Assembly (NCBI GenBank): GCA_051000715.1
Contig: JBPCOB010000176.1
Location: forward strand, 1-8,870
Direction of reading: 5' to 3'
Length of the DNA stretch: 8,870 nt
Source of the DNA: JBPCOB01 sp051000715
GTDB taxonomy: Bacteria > Actinomycetota > Actinomycetes > JALYNC01
The position numbers and the translations under genes were made by a program. The notes under the pieces are model-generated. The model had not been told where the DNA came from and searched no databases. It worked only from the letters and a program-made list of their open reading frames with translations. This document shows, piece after piece, positions 1 through 6,032 of the stretch. How positions within the stretch are numbered: position 1 is the stretch's first letter; each line of letters begins with the position of its first letter.

Positions 1-594
1 GTCGGCACGGCGCTCTTCGACCAGCTGCTCGACCAGCGGGCGGAGCCCAAGGTGCCCATCCTGCAGATGGTCGACGTACGGCTGGCGGAGTCGGCCACCG
101 ACGGCTGGCGCTACGAGGACATGCCCGAGGACGGTGAGGCGTTCCGAATGACGTTCCGCTTCGTCGACGAGGATGCGGACGCGGCGTACGGCCGCCGGTT
201 CGTGGAGCTCGACTGGCAGGACGCCGCCGACCTGGTCCAGTGCGTCCAGGACCGCTCGGGGAGCGACTGGCACGGCTTGCCGGCCAAGCACGTCTGGAGT
301 CTGTGGACCCGATACGCGACCACGGCCTTCTACTCGCACCCGTGGGCCTGGAACGAGATCGGTTTCGGCGGCCCGGCGTACCCGCGCGGCTACAAGGCGC
401 TCGGGTTGGACAAGCGCGAGCCGTGGGAGGTGGCCGACCGCGTCGACCGCAGCCCCACCGGGTTCGGCGAGCAGGTGGACGAGGCGCGGCGCCGCCACGC
501 CGAGGTGCGCACCCGCCAGCTGCGCCGGCAGCACCCGGAGCCGGCCGCGCCGCACGGCGTGGGGGACGACATCGCCGGCCGGAGCAGCCCATGA
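1..594 (+). CDS. Gluconate 2-dehydrogenase subunit 3 family protein (small/gamma subunit), 5' end missing
   Basis: The reading frame is open from base 1 to a TGA at 592-594, giving 197 residues with the N-terminus outside the window. A GTG at 52 could be called as a start, but the frame continues upstream with a plausible helix (TALFDQLLDQR), so I treat the gene as partial. The stretch FYSHPWAWNEIGFGGPAYPRGY (residues about 110-131 of the visible part) is the hallmark C-terminal motif of the gluconate 2-dehydrogenase subunit 3 family. In FAD-dependent glucose, gluconate and sorbitol dehydrogenases this small subunit binds the flavoprotein and usually carries the Tat signal that exports the complex. 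Any Tat signal here would lie outside the window. The tail after about residue 155 is charged and probably disordered. The next gene begins inside its stop codon (ATGA), which indicates translational coupling and fits a stable two-subunit complex. The family call is firm; the substrate is unknown. Confidence 0.9.
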   Translation, partial: VGTALFDQLLDQRAEPKVPILQMVDVRLAESATDGWRYEDMPEDGEAFRMTFRFVDEDADAAYGRRFVELDWQDAADLVQCVQDRSGSDWHGLPAKHVWSLWTRYATTAFYSHPWAWNEIGFGGPAYPRGYKALGLDKREPWEVADRVDRSPTGFGEQVDEARRRHAEVRTRQLRRQHPEPAAPHGVGDDIAGRSSP

Positions 595-2270
595 AGGCGC
601 CGTGGCAGAACGGCGTACGTTCGCGCAACGAATCCGCCTGGCTGCTCCCCAATGACGGCCGGAGAACCGACTCTGCCCAGCGCCGGGACATGCGCCGCTT
701 CGCCGACGGCGACGAGGTGGACATCGCCATCGTGGGCTGCGGAGCGGGTGGCGGTGTGCTCGCGCAGCGGCTGGCCCGGGCCGGCTGGCGGGTCGTCGCC
801 TTCGACGCCGGGCCCTTCTGGGACCCCGACCGCGACTGGGTCAGCGACGAGGCCGGCTCGGCGCACATCTACTGGACCGAGCCCAGGGTCATCGCCGGCA
901 GCGACCCGGTCCCGCTCGGCTCGAACAACTCCGGTCGGGGCGTCGGCGGTTCGATGGTGCACTTCGCTGGCTACACCCCGCGCTTCCATCCGTCTGACTT
1001 CGCGACGTACACCAACGACGGTGTCGGCGCCGACTGGCCGATCAGCTACACCGACCTCCAGCCCTACTACGCGGCGATGGAGGAGGAGCTGCCGGTCGCG
1101 GGCGAGAACTGGCCCTGGGGGGATCCGCACCGTTACCCGCAGACGCCGCACCCCATGGGCGGCAACGGGCTCATCTTCCAGCGCGGCTGCCTGCGTCGTG
1201 GCATCGAGGTCAGGGTCGGTCCGGTGGCGATCAGCAACGGCCGCTTCGGCAACCGGCCGCACTGCATCTACCGCGGCTTCTGCCTGCAGGGATGCAAGGT
1301 CAACGCGAAGGCGTCACCGCTGATCACACACGTGCCGGACGCGCTGGCGCAGGGCGCGGAGATCCGCGCCGATGCCATGGTGACCGCCGTCGCCGTCGAC
1401 GACGACCGTGGCCTGGCGACCGGGGTGCGCTACCTGCGGGACGGGGTCGAGCGGTTCCAGCGAGCCCGCCTGGTTGCGGTCGCGGGCTACTCCATCGAAA
1501 GCCCGCGGCTGTTGCTCAACTCCGCCACGAAGCGCTGGCCGGCTGGCCTGTGTAACGACTTCGACCAGGTCGGCCGCTATCTGATGGTGCAAGGAGCGCC
1601 GCAGACCGCCGGCCGGTTCGCCGAGGAGGTACGCGCGTACAAGGCACCGCCGCCGGAGGCGTCCACCGAGGCCTTCTACGAGACCGACCCCGCCAAGCCG
1701 TACAAGCGCGGCTTCTCCATCCAGTGCGTGTCGCCACTGCCCATCACGTACGCCGAGCACGTCACGGCGCAGGGGCACTGGGGGCCGGTGCTGCGGGAGT
1801 ACATGCGCGACTACATCCACTGGGCCAACGTAGGTGCCCTGTGCGAGTTCCTGTCCCTTCCCGACAACCGGGTCACGCTCGCGGAGGAGAAGGACCGTTA
1901 CGGGTTGCCGGTGGCGCGGTTCAGCTACAGCCAGTGCGACAACGACCGGCAACTCGTCCAGGCGGCGACCGCGGTCATGGAGGAGATCCTAACCGCCGCC
2001 GGTGCGACGGAGACCATCACCATCAAGCGGAACGCACATCTGGTCGGCGGCTGCCGCATGAGCGCGGACGAGCGATCGGGCGTCGTCGACGGGTGGCAGC
2101 GCAGCTGGGCGGTGCCAAACCTGCTGGTGACGGACGGCAGCGTGCTGCCGACCCAAGGCTCCGCGAACCCGGCTCTGACGATCATGTCCTTGGCCGCCCG
2201 GGTGGCCGACCACCTCGTCGCCGGTTCACGCAAGGGAATCGGCGCGCCGGACCGGGCGGCGGCCCAATGA
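591..2270 (+). CDS. GMC-family FAD-dependent sugar dehydrogenase, catalytic (alpha) subunit with CX5CX3C cluster motif
   Basis: This 559-aa flavoprotein starts at an ATG that overlaps the previous TGA, with GGAG at 581-584 at good spacing. The frame is open further upstream, but that part is antisense-like shadow of the small subunit. Residues 44-54 (DIAIVGCGAGG) form the Rossmann FAD-binding motif. NNSGRGVGGSMVHFAGYTPR (112-131) is the second GMC flavin-contact region. Near the C-terminus, H483 in AHLVGGCRM and N526 in NPALTIMSLAARVADHL match the catalytic His/Asn pair of GMC oxidoreductases. C225, C231 and C235 form a CX5CX3C triad with the spacing of the three [3Fe-4S] ligands in the FAD-glucose dehydrogenase alpha subunit of Burkholderia cepacia. 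That suggests a dehydrogenase passing electrons through a cluster, not an oxidase using oxygen. It probably oxidises a sugar or polyol, exported by hitch-hiking on the small subunit. No cytochrome c partner gene follows. Sugar specificity cannot be read from the sequence. Confidence 0.92.
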   Translation: MKAPWQNGVRSRNESAWLLPNDGRRTDSAQRRDMRRFADGDEVDIAIVGCGAGGGVLAQRLARAGWRVVAFDAGPFWDPDRDWVSDEAGSAHIYWTEPRVIAGSDPVPLGSNNSGRGVGGSMVHFAGYTPRFHPSDFATYTNDGVGADWPISYTDLQPYYAAMEEELPVAGENWPWGDPHRYPQTPHPMGGNGLIFQRGCLRRGIEVRVGPVAISNGRFGNRPHCIYRGFCLQGCKVNAKASPLITHVPDALAQGAEIRADAMVTAVAVDDDRGLATGVRYLRDGVERFQRARLVAVAGYSIESPRLLLNSATKRWPAGLCNDFDQVGRYLMVQGAPQTAGRFAEEVRAYKAPPPEASTEAFYETDPAKPYKRGFSIQCVSPLPITYAEHVTAQGHWGPVLREYMRDYIHWANVGALCEFLSLPDNRVTLAEEKDRYGLPVARFSYSQCDNDRQLVQAATAVMEEILTAAGATETITIKRNAHLVGGCRMSADERSGVVDGWQRSWAVPNLLVTDGSVLPTQGSANPALTIMSLAARVADHLVAGSRKGIGAPDRAAAQ

Positions 2271-3376
2271 CATCGGCCGCGGTGCCGGTCGAGTCCCTCG
2301 ACGTGGCGGTCTACACGGTGCCGACCGACGCACCGGAGGCCGACGGCACGCTGGCCTGGGACTACACCACGCTGGTGGTGGCGCAGCCGGTTGCCGGCGG
2401 CCAGCGGGGACTGGGCTGGAGCTACACCGGCGCGGCGGCGAAGACCGTCATCGACGATCTGCTGCGCGAGATCGTGGTGGGCCGGTGCGCGCTCGACGTG
2501 CCGGGCATCCTCGACGCAATGGTGCGCCAGGTCCGCAACCTCGGTCGTCCGGGGCTGGTCAGCACGGCGATCTCGGCGGTGGACATCGCCCTCTGGGACC
2601 TCAAGGCCAAGCTGCTCGGCCTGCCGCTCTGCTCGGTGCTCGGTCGCGTCCGCCAGGAGGTGCCGGTCTACGGCAGCGGCGGATTCACCACGTACGACGA
2701 GGGCCAGACCCGGCGGCAGCTGGCGCACTGGGTCCACGATGTGGGCATCCCCCGGGTGAAGATAAAGATCGGTGAGTCGTGGGGGTCGCGGCCCGAACGT
2801 GACCTCGAGCGGATCCGGCTGGCGCGCGAGGTGATCGGGCCCGACACCGAGCTCTTCGTCGACGCCAACGGCGGCTACACAGTCGGTCAAGCCGTCCGGA
2901 TCGCCGACCGGTTCTCGGCGTACGACGTGCACTGGTTCGAGGAGCCGGTGTCCTCCGACGACCTGGGCGGACTCGCGGAGATCCGCCGCCAGGTGCATCC
3001 TGACGTGGCCGCGGGCGAGTACGGCTACGACCTGGTCTACTTTGCCCGCATGGTCGACGCCGGCGCCGTGGACTGCCTGCAGGTGGATATGACGCGGTGC
3101 GGGGGCGTGACCGAGTTTCTCCGGGCAGCGGCGGTGGCCGCCGCCCGGAACCTGCAGGTTTCGGCGCACTGCGCACCGAACCTGCATGCACATCCCGCGT
3201 CCTGCGTGCCCAACCTCCGCCACGTCGAGTACTTCCACGACCACGTCCGGATCGAGGAGATGCTGTTCAGCGGAGCGCTCTCGCCGCAAGGTGGGGTGCT
3301 CGTGCCCGATGACGGGCGTCCTGGCCTCGGTCTGGAGTTGCGCACGGGGGAGGCCGAACCCTACCGCGTGGCGTGA
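2267..3376 (+). CDS. Mandelate racemase/muconate lactonizing enzyme family protein (enolase superfamily), likely acid-sugar dehydratase
   Basis: This 369-aa protein starts at an ATG overlapping the GMC stop (ATGA). The frame is open upstream to 1724, but that part is out-of-frame GMC sequence. Residues 1-130 are the capping domain; VSTAISAVDIALWDLKAKLL (98-117) is the usual enolase-superfamily helix. The barrel carries K165-I-K167, metal ligands D199 (VDANGGY), E225 (FEEP) and E251 (GEYGY), then D274 (VDMTRCGG) and H301 (SAHCAPNLHAH). These correspond in order, with a nearly constant offset, to K164/K166, D195, E221, E247, D270 and H297 of mandelate racemase. It therefore belongs to the mandelate racemase subgroup with both the Lys and the His-Asp acid/base sets. 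Most characterised relatives dehydrate aldonic acids to 2-keto-3-deoxy acids, which fits an operon with a sugar dehydrogenase. Racemase or epimerase activity is not excluded. No signal peptide is visible, so it is likely cytoplasmic. Confidence 0.9.
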   Translation: MTSAAVPVESLDVAVYTVPTDAPEADGTLAWDYTTLVVAQPVAGGQRGLGWSYTGAAAKTVIDDLLREIVVGRCALDVPGILDAMVRQVRNLGRPGLVSTAISAVDIALWDLKAKLLGLPLCSVLGRVRQEVPVYGSGGFTTYDEGQTRRQLAHWVHDVGIPRVKIKIGESWGSRPERDLERIRLAREVIGPDTELFVDANGGYTVGQAVRIADRFSAYDVHWFEEPVSSDDLGGLAEIRRQVHPDVAAGEYGYDLVYFARMVDAGAVDCLQVDMTRCGGVTEFLRAAAVAAARNLQVSAHCAPNLHAHPASCVPNLRHVEYFHDHVRIEEMLFSGALSPQGGVLVPDDGRPGLGLELRTGEAEPYRVA

Positions 3377-3389
3377 CGCCTACCCCTGG

Positions 3390-3800
3390 TCAGCCCCCGT
3401 CGAGGCCCTCGGTGAGATGGTCGAGCAAAGGTGCCAGACGACGCAGCTCCTCCAGGTGCAGAGCAGTGAGTTCTGTAACCCGCTGCACCCCGAGCGGTGT
3501 CAGCCCGAGACGCACCACCCGAGCGTCCTCGTCGTCTCGACGGCGCTGGACCAGTCCCGCGGTCACCGCCCGGTCGATGAGCTCCACGGCACTGTGGTGC
3601 CGCAGGAGCAGGTACCCGGCCACCTGCCCCACGGTCGGGCCGCGTTGGTCGTCGTGTGCGCGCACGGCCAGCAGAAGCTGATGCTGGGCATGCGTGAGAC
3701 CCGCCGCTCCAGCCTGGTCCTCGCTCCACCGGTTGAACCGGCGGAGTGCCACCCGGAAGGCGAGCAGGTCCCGGTACTGACGCTCAGTCAGCCGCGGCAT
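3390..3800 (-). CDS. MarR-family transcriptional regulator
   Basis: This 136-aa protein is encoded convergently with the enolase-family gene, with only 13 bp between the two stops. It has the MarR layout: N-terminal dimerisation helix (LTERQYRDLLAFRVALRRF, 4-22), winged helix-turn-helix at about 55-100 (TVGQVAGYLLLRHHSAVELIDRA), the wing motif DDEDARVVRLGLTPLG (89-104) with the family DxR signature, and a C-terminal dimerisation helix. No Cys sensing residue is present, so a small-molecule ligand is more likely than oxidation. The start ATG at 3800 has a stop codon four codons upstream in frame and no Shine-Dalgarno sequence. A better-placed GGAAG serves a different ATG at 3813, whose 9-codon frame overlaps this start. 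A palindrome about 63-86 bp upstream is a candidate self-operator. Targets are unknown; its transcript would run antisense into the sugar operon if not terminated. Confidence 0.88.
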   Translation of the reverse strand: MPRLTERQYRDLLAFRVALRRFNRWSEDQAGAAGLTHAQHQLLLAVRAHDDQRGPTVGQVAGYLLLRHHSAVELIDRAVTAGLVQRRRDDEDARVVRLGLTPLGVQRVTELTALHLEELRRLAPLLDHLTEGLDGG

Positions 3801-3813
3801 CGGCGACGGTCAT
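3784..3813 (-). other. Possible 9-codon leader ORF overlapping the marR-type start
   Basis: On the minus strand an ATG at 3813 follows GGAAG with 9 nt between. It reads MTVADAAAD and stops at 3784, sixteen bases inside the regulator gene, which starts at 3800 in another frame. The regulator itself has no Shine-Dalgarno sequence, so ribosomes loading at 3813 could deliver translation to it. This is an inference from spacing only and could be chance. Confidence 0.25.
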
Positions 3814-3862
3814 GTCGGGGTGCTTCCTTCGTGCGGCGCTGGCCCCGAGGGGTGAGCGCGAT

Positions 3863-3886
3863 AGTATGTCGTGTAGCGATAATACT
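3863..3886. promoter_or_regulatory. Imperfect palindrome, candidate operator/promoter of the MarR-type gene
   Basis: AGTATGTCG at 3863-3871 faces CGATAATACT at 3877-3886, an inverted repeat with one extra base in the second arm. A direct repeat, GCGATARTA, also occurs at 3858 and 3876. Length and symmetry are in the range of MarR operators. On the minus strand, TACTAT inside the site could serve as a -10 element for the regulator, although no good -35 sits 16-18 bp upstream. It is AT-rich against a GC-rich background. It overlaps or adjoins the decayed recombinase, so part of it may be remnant coding sequence. Confidence 0.35.
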
Positions 3887-3906
3887 CGAAGCGACGACGA
3901 CGGGAA

Positions 3907-4068
3907 CGGCTTGCGAGCCCCCGCATCATTCCATGATCGCACGCGGATGGATGCCGAGTGCGGTGAGGATGGTCGCGGTGGCCTGGCGAAGATCGTGAAG
4001 TCGCAGGTGCGGTAAGCCAACCTGCACCGGAGGCTCTCCCACTCGCGACTCACGTTGCGCACAGTCAG
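3907..4068 (-). pseudogene. Tyrosine recombinase (phage-type integrase) C-terminal remnant, frameshifted
   Basis: On the minus strand one frame reads LTVRNVSREWESLRCR from 4068 to about 4021. After a one-base frame change a second frame reads GLPHLRLHDLRQATATILTA and continues LGIHPRAIME to 3929. Together they match the usual integrase layout: RNVxREWE, then AGLPxxRLHDLRHT (box II, HxxR), then LGVxPRxVMEMLGHS. The catalytic H and R of HDLR are at 3997-3995 and 3988-3986; the common second His is Gln. The next codon is TGA (3928-3926) where Met of MEMLGHSQ is expected, followed by CGGSQA, a decayed LGHSQ. The catalytic Tyr is not visible. With a frameshift and a stop, this is a dead fragment of an integrase, probably from an integrative element or prophage. 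A further piece (SAFIVTPI, about 4090-4070, in another frame) may belong to it. Confidence 0.7.
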
Positions 4069-4235
4069 ATCGGAGTGACGATGAACGCTGACTCCCACGT
4101 CCGGCCAGCGCTAACTGCGAGGCGTCGGACGCTCTCGAAACGGCGTTGTTCAGCTAGTGCCCAATCAGCCCCCGATCTTCCTCAACGACTTGCGGGTCGA
4201 TGGGGACTGCGTGTGCCTGAGCCACCCCTGTCCGG
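4069..4235. other. Intergenic stretch with no recognised gene
   Basis: No frame here has convincing coding character, and no RNA gene or attachment-site pair was recognised. A short hairpin-like GCGTC/GACGC lies near 4122-4132 but has almost no loop and no T-run. It may be further decayed mobile-element sequence next to the recombinase remnant. Confidence 0.4.
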
Positions 4236-4427
4236 CTAGCCGCGCGTCGGCAACAAGAAGGAAGACGTGATCGGTATGCCGGTGTGCATGACCAGCGCGC
4301 CGAAGACAATGGCGGTCAGTAGCGCCCACCGAAGCCAGCACGACTTCGCGGTCGGGGTGTTTGGGCTGACGCCGGGCAAGATCTCATTGACGCCCACTGG
4401 TCGGGACGGCGGTCGGGTAAGGCTCAT
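4236..4427 (-). CDS. Small single-span membrane protein, hypothetical
   Basis: This 63-aa frame starts at ATG 4427 inside the 3' end of the permease gene and stops at TAG 4236-4238. A GTG at 4397 is an alternative start that would give 53 residues and still overlap the permease stop at 4384. The N-terminal half is Pro-rich. Residues about 32-50 (WLRWALLTAIVFGALVMHTG) are a clear membrane span, followed by a short tail. Third codon positions after the overlap are mostly G or C, like the real genes around it. No good ribosome site is present: GGAG abuts the ATG directly. Translation would therefore depend on coupling to the permease. The family is not recognised. It may be an accessory subunit of the transporter or a small unrelated membrane protein. 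Confidence 0.45.
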   Translation of the reverse strand: MSLTRPPSRPVGVNEILPGVSPNTPTAKSCWLRWALLTAIVFGALVMHTGIPITSSFLLPTRG

Positions 4428-5601
4428 CTCCAGCGTGGGCGCCGTGCTCGTGGTCGGCCCCGTCCGGCTGGCCGCCCATCATCCTGAGCATGGGTAGGCC
4501 ACCCGCACGCAGAAAGCGCCAGCCGAGCGCGGCGGCGAGGAAGAGGAAGGCGATGTTCAGCCAGGTTGTGTAGTTCCAGCTGATCCCCGCCTCGGTCACC
4601 CTGGCGTTGCGCTCCGCCGGAATCAGGCCAAGTGGAGCGAACACGAGCTCGATGACATAGCCGGCGGCCACCATGGTCGCGTAGAAGGTGGCGAAGAGCC
4701 GCAGCGCCATCCTCGTGCCGTAGTACTTCCGGTAGATCAGCAGGATCGGGATGATGATCAGGTCGGCGAAGATGAAGCTGATCACTCCGCCGAAGCTGAT
4801 GCCACCGTTCCACAGCACGGCCGCCAGCGGCACGTTGCCGATCGAGCAGACGAACGAGACGAACGCCAACGCCGGTCCGACCAGTGGCCCCAAGAACGTT
4901 GCCCAGACCGGATGGTCGGTGAGGAAGAAGACCTGCAGCCACGACTCGGGCACCCACGCGGCGAAGGCGCCGGCGATCAGCAGGCCGCCGAAGATGTCCC
5001 GCCAGACCGCGGCCCAGTCCATCACGAAGTACTGGCTGGTCGAGGTGAACCCGGCCGGGCTGGTGGCCCGGCGGATGATCGAGCCGGACTCCTGGACGGA
5101 CATGTCCATCGCCGCATGCCCCTCCATCGACCCGGCGAGGCCCTTGTCGGCCTGAGCGCGCGCGGCCTCGAGAATGCGACCACGCATGAACAGCCGGAAC
5201 AGTAGGGCCAGGAACAGAATCATCAGCGGTCCGCCGACGAACTCGGCGAGGGTGAACTGCCAACCGATCAGCAGTGCCAGGATGATGCCCAACTCGATCA
5301 CGAGGTTCGTGGAGGCGATCTCGAAGGCCATCGCGGCGGTGAAGCTCGCGCCCTTGCGGAACAACGCGCGGGCCAGCGCCACGGAGGCGTAGGAGCAGGA
5401 GCTGGATGCGGCGCCAAGCCCGGTGGCGATCGCCAGTGAGCGCGCCGAGTCGTCCGGCATCAGCCTGGTGATCTCGCTCCTTCTCACGACGGCCTGAACC
5501 AGAGCGGAGAGGGCGAAGCCGAGGATCAACGCCCACAGCACCTCCCAGGTCATCGAGCCCGCGATCGCCAGAGCGTGGCCGAGGCCATGGACAACCGTCA
5601 T
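4384..5601 (-). CDS. DUF318/ArsP-like permease (PF03773 type)
   Basis: This 405-aa polytopic membrane protein starts at ATG 5601, which overlaps the regulator's TGA, with AGGGGG five bases upstream. About eight hydrophobic spans are visible, in two similar halves separated by a hydrophilic loop (residues about 140-195). Half one carries SSSCSYASVALARALFRKGA (66-85) and AMAFEIASTNLVIELGIILA (90-109); half two carries VCSIGNVPLAAVLWNGGISF (251-270) and IFADLIIIPILLIY. These paired Cys-containing motifs are typical of the permease family that includes YraQ and ArsP. ArsP exports trivalent organoarsenicals, but many members are uncharacterised. C69 and C252 are candidate metal or metalloid contacts. 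The C-terminal tail holds HEHGAH (384-389), a possible metal-binding patch. Co-transcription with an ArsR/SmtB regulator supports an export role. The actual substrate is not determinable here. Confidence 0.85.
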   Translation of the reverse strand: MTVVHGLGHALAIAGSMTWEVLWALILGFALSALVQAVVRRSEITRLMPDDSARSLAIATGLGAASSSCSYASVALARALFRKGASFTAAMAFEIASTNLVIELGIILALLIGWQFTLAEFVGGPLMILFLALLFRLFMRGRILEAARAQADKGLAGSMEGHAAMDMSVQESGSIIRRATSPAGFTSTSQYFVMDWAAVWRDIFGGLLIAGAFAAWVPESWLQVFFLTDHPVWATFLGPLVGPALAFVSFVCSIGNVPLAAVLWNGGISFGGVISFIFADLIIIPILLIYRKYYGTRMALRLFATFYATMVAAGYVIELVFAPLGLIPAERNARVTEAGISWNYTTWLNIAFLFLAAALGWRFLRAGGLPMLRMMGGQPDGADHEHGAHAGDEPYPTAVPTSGRQ

Positions 5602-5993
5602 CGCATCCCCCTCGGACTTCCGGTGATGGTGAGCAGCTGGCGCAGGCAGTGCTCGAGCAACGGATGCGGAAAGCCCTCCGCCAGTGCGTAGAAGACGACC
5701 CGCCCGTCCTTGCGGAACCGGACCAGCCCGGCGGTGCGCAGCATTCTCAGCGCGTAGGAGATCGCGTCCTCCGTCACGTCCAGGCTGAGTGCCAGGTCGC
5801 CGACGCAGAGCTCGGGCACCGCATTCAGCGCGAAGAGGATGCGCGAACGGACCGGGTCTGACAGCAGCCCGAGCAGGCCGGCCAGCCTGCCCGCTTCGCC
5901 CCGCGAGATGACCTTCGCCCTCGCGGTCGCAACGTGGTCCGGATCGACCGGATGTCCATGGTCGGAAATGCCACCAGTGACAGTCTCACTCAT
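5598..5993 (-). CDS. ArsR/SmtB-family metal-responsive repressor
   Basis: This 131-aa protein is the first gene of the minus-strand operon, and its TGA overlaps the permease ATG. The frame is open far upstream, but ATG 5993 fits the family length and sits next to a promoter. The winged helix covers residues about 36-105: LSDPVRSRILFAL, ELCVGDLALSLDVTEDAISY (helix 3 and recognition helix), then LVRFRKDGRVVFYAL (wing). ELCVGDLA matches the metal-binding helix of SmtB, with C63 and D66 available. The N-terminus holds H12, H14 and H20, so an alpha-3N type site (N-terminal His plus C63) is plausible. The alpha-5 site of SmtB (Asp-x-His ... His) is not preserved: the aligned positions are E106 and F108, although H110, H115 and C116 are nearby. 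Such proteins release DNA on binding metal. Likely targets are its own operon and the divergent MFS gene. Confidence 0.88.
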   Translation of the reverse strand: MSETVTGGISDHGHPVDPDHVATARAKVISRGEAGRLAGLLGLLSDPVRSRILFALNAVPELCVGDLALSLDVTEDAISYALRMLRTAGLVRFRKDGRVVFYALAEGFPHPLLEHCLRQLLTITGSPRGMR

Positions 5994-6032
5994 GTCCGCA
6001 TACTCGTACGGTCGTGGGCTAGAGTCAACACC
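5994..6032. promoter_or_regulatory. Overlapping divergent promoters for the arsR-type and MFS genes, both apparently leaderless
   Basis: Only 39 bp separate the two start codons, and neither has a Shine-Dalgarno sequence. Toward the MFS gene, TAGAGT at 6020-6025 lies 7 nt before the ATG, the spacing expected for a -10 box with transcription starting at the ATG. Toward the regulator, TTGACT (6028-6023) and GAGTAT (6005-6000) are 17 bp apart, and the -10 lies 6 nt before ATG 5993. The regulator's -35 therefore overlaps the MFS -10. ACTC (6002-6005) and GAGT (6022-6025) form weak outer symmetry, which could be part of an operator. Confidence 0.55.

Noticed and set aside
1925..3289. 454-aa antisense open frame across the GMC and enolase-family genes
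   Set aside because: It lies opposite genes with complete catalytic motifs, is low-complexity in Arg/His/Val, and shows no family motif. It is a high-GC antisense shadow.
3370..3380. Inverted repeat GGCGT/ACGCC at the convergent gene ends as a terminator
   Set aside because: Only one base lies between the arms, so no stable hairpin loop can form as drawn, and no T-run follows.
4424..5536. 370-aa minus-strand open frame inside the permease gene
   Set aside because: Same strand, other frame; Arg/Gly-rich with no membrane spans or motifs, while the overlapping frame is a clear permease.
5934..6032. Upstream start for the MFS protein
   Set aside because: It would overlap the regulator coding sequence and its promoter; ATG 6033 begins right at the conserved N-terminal region.
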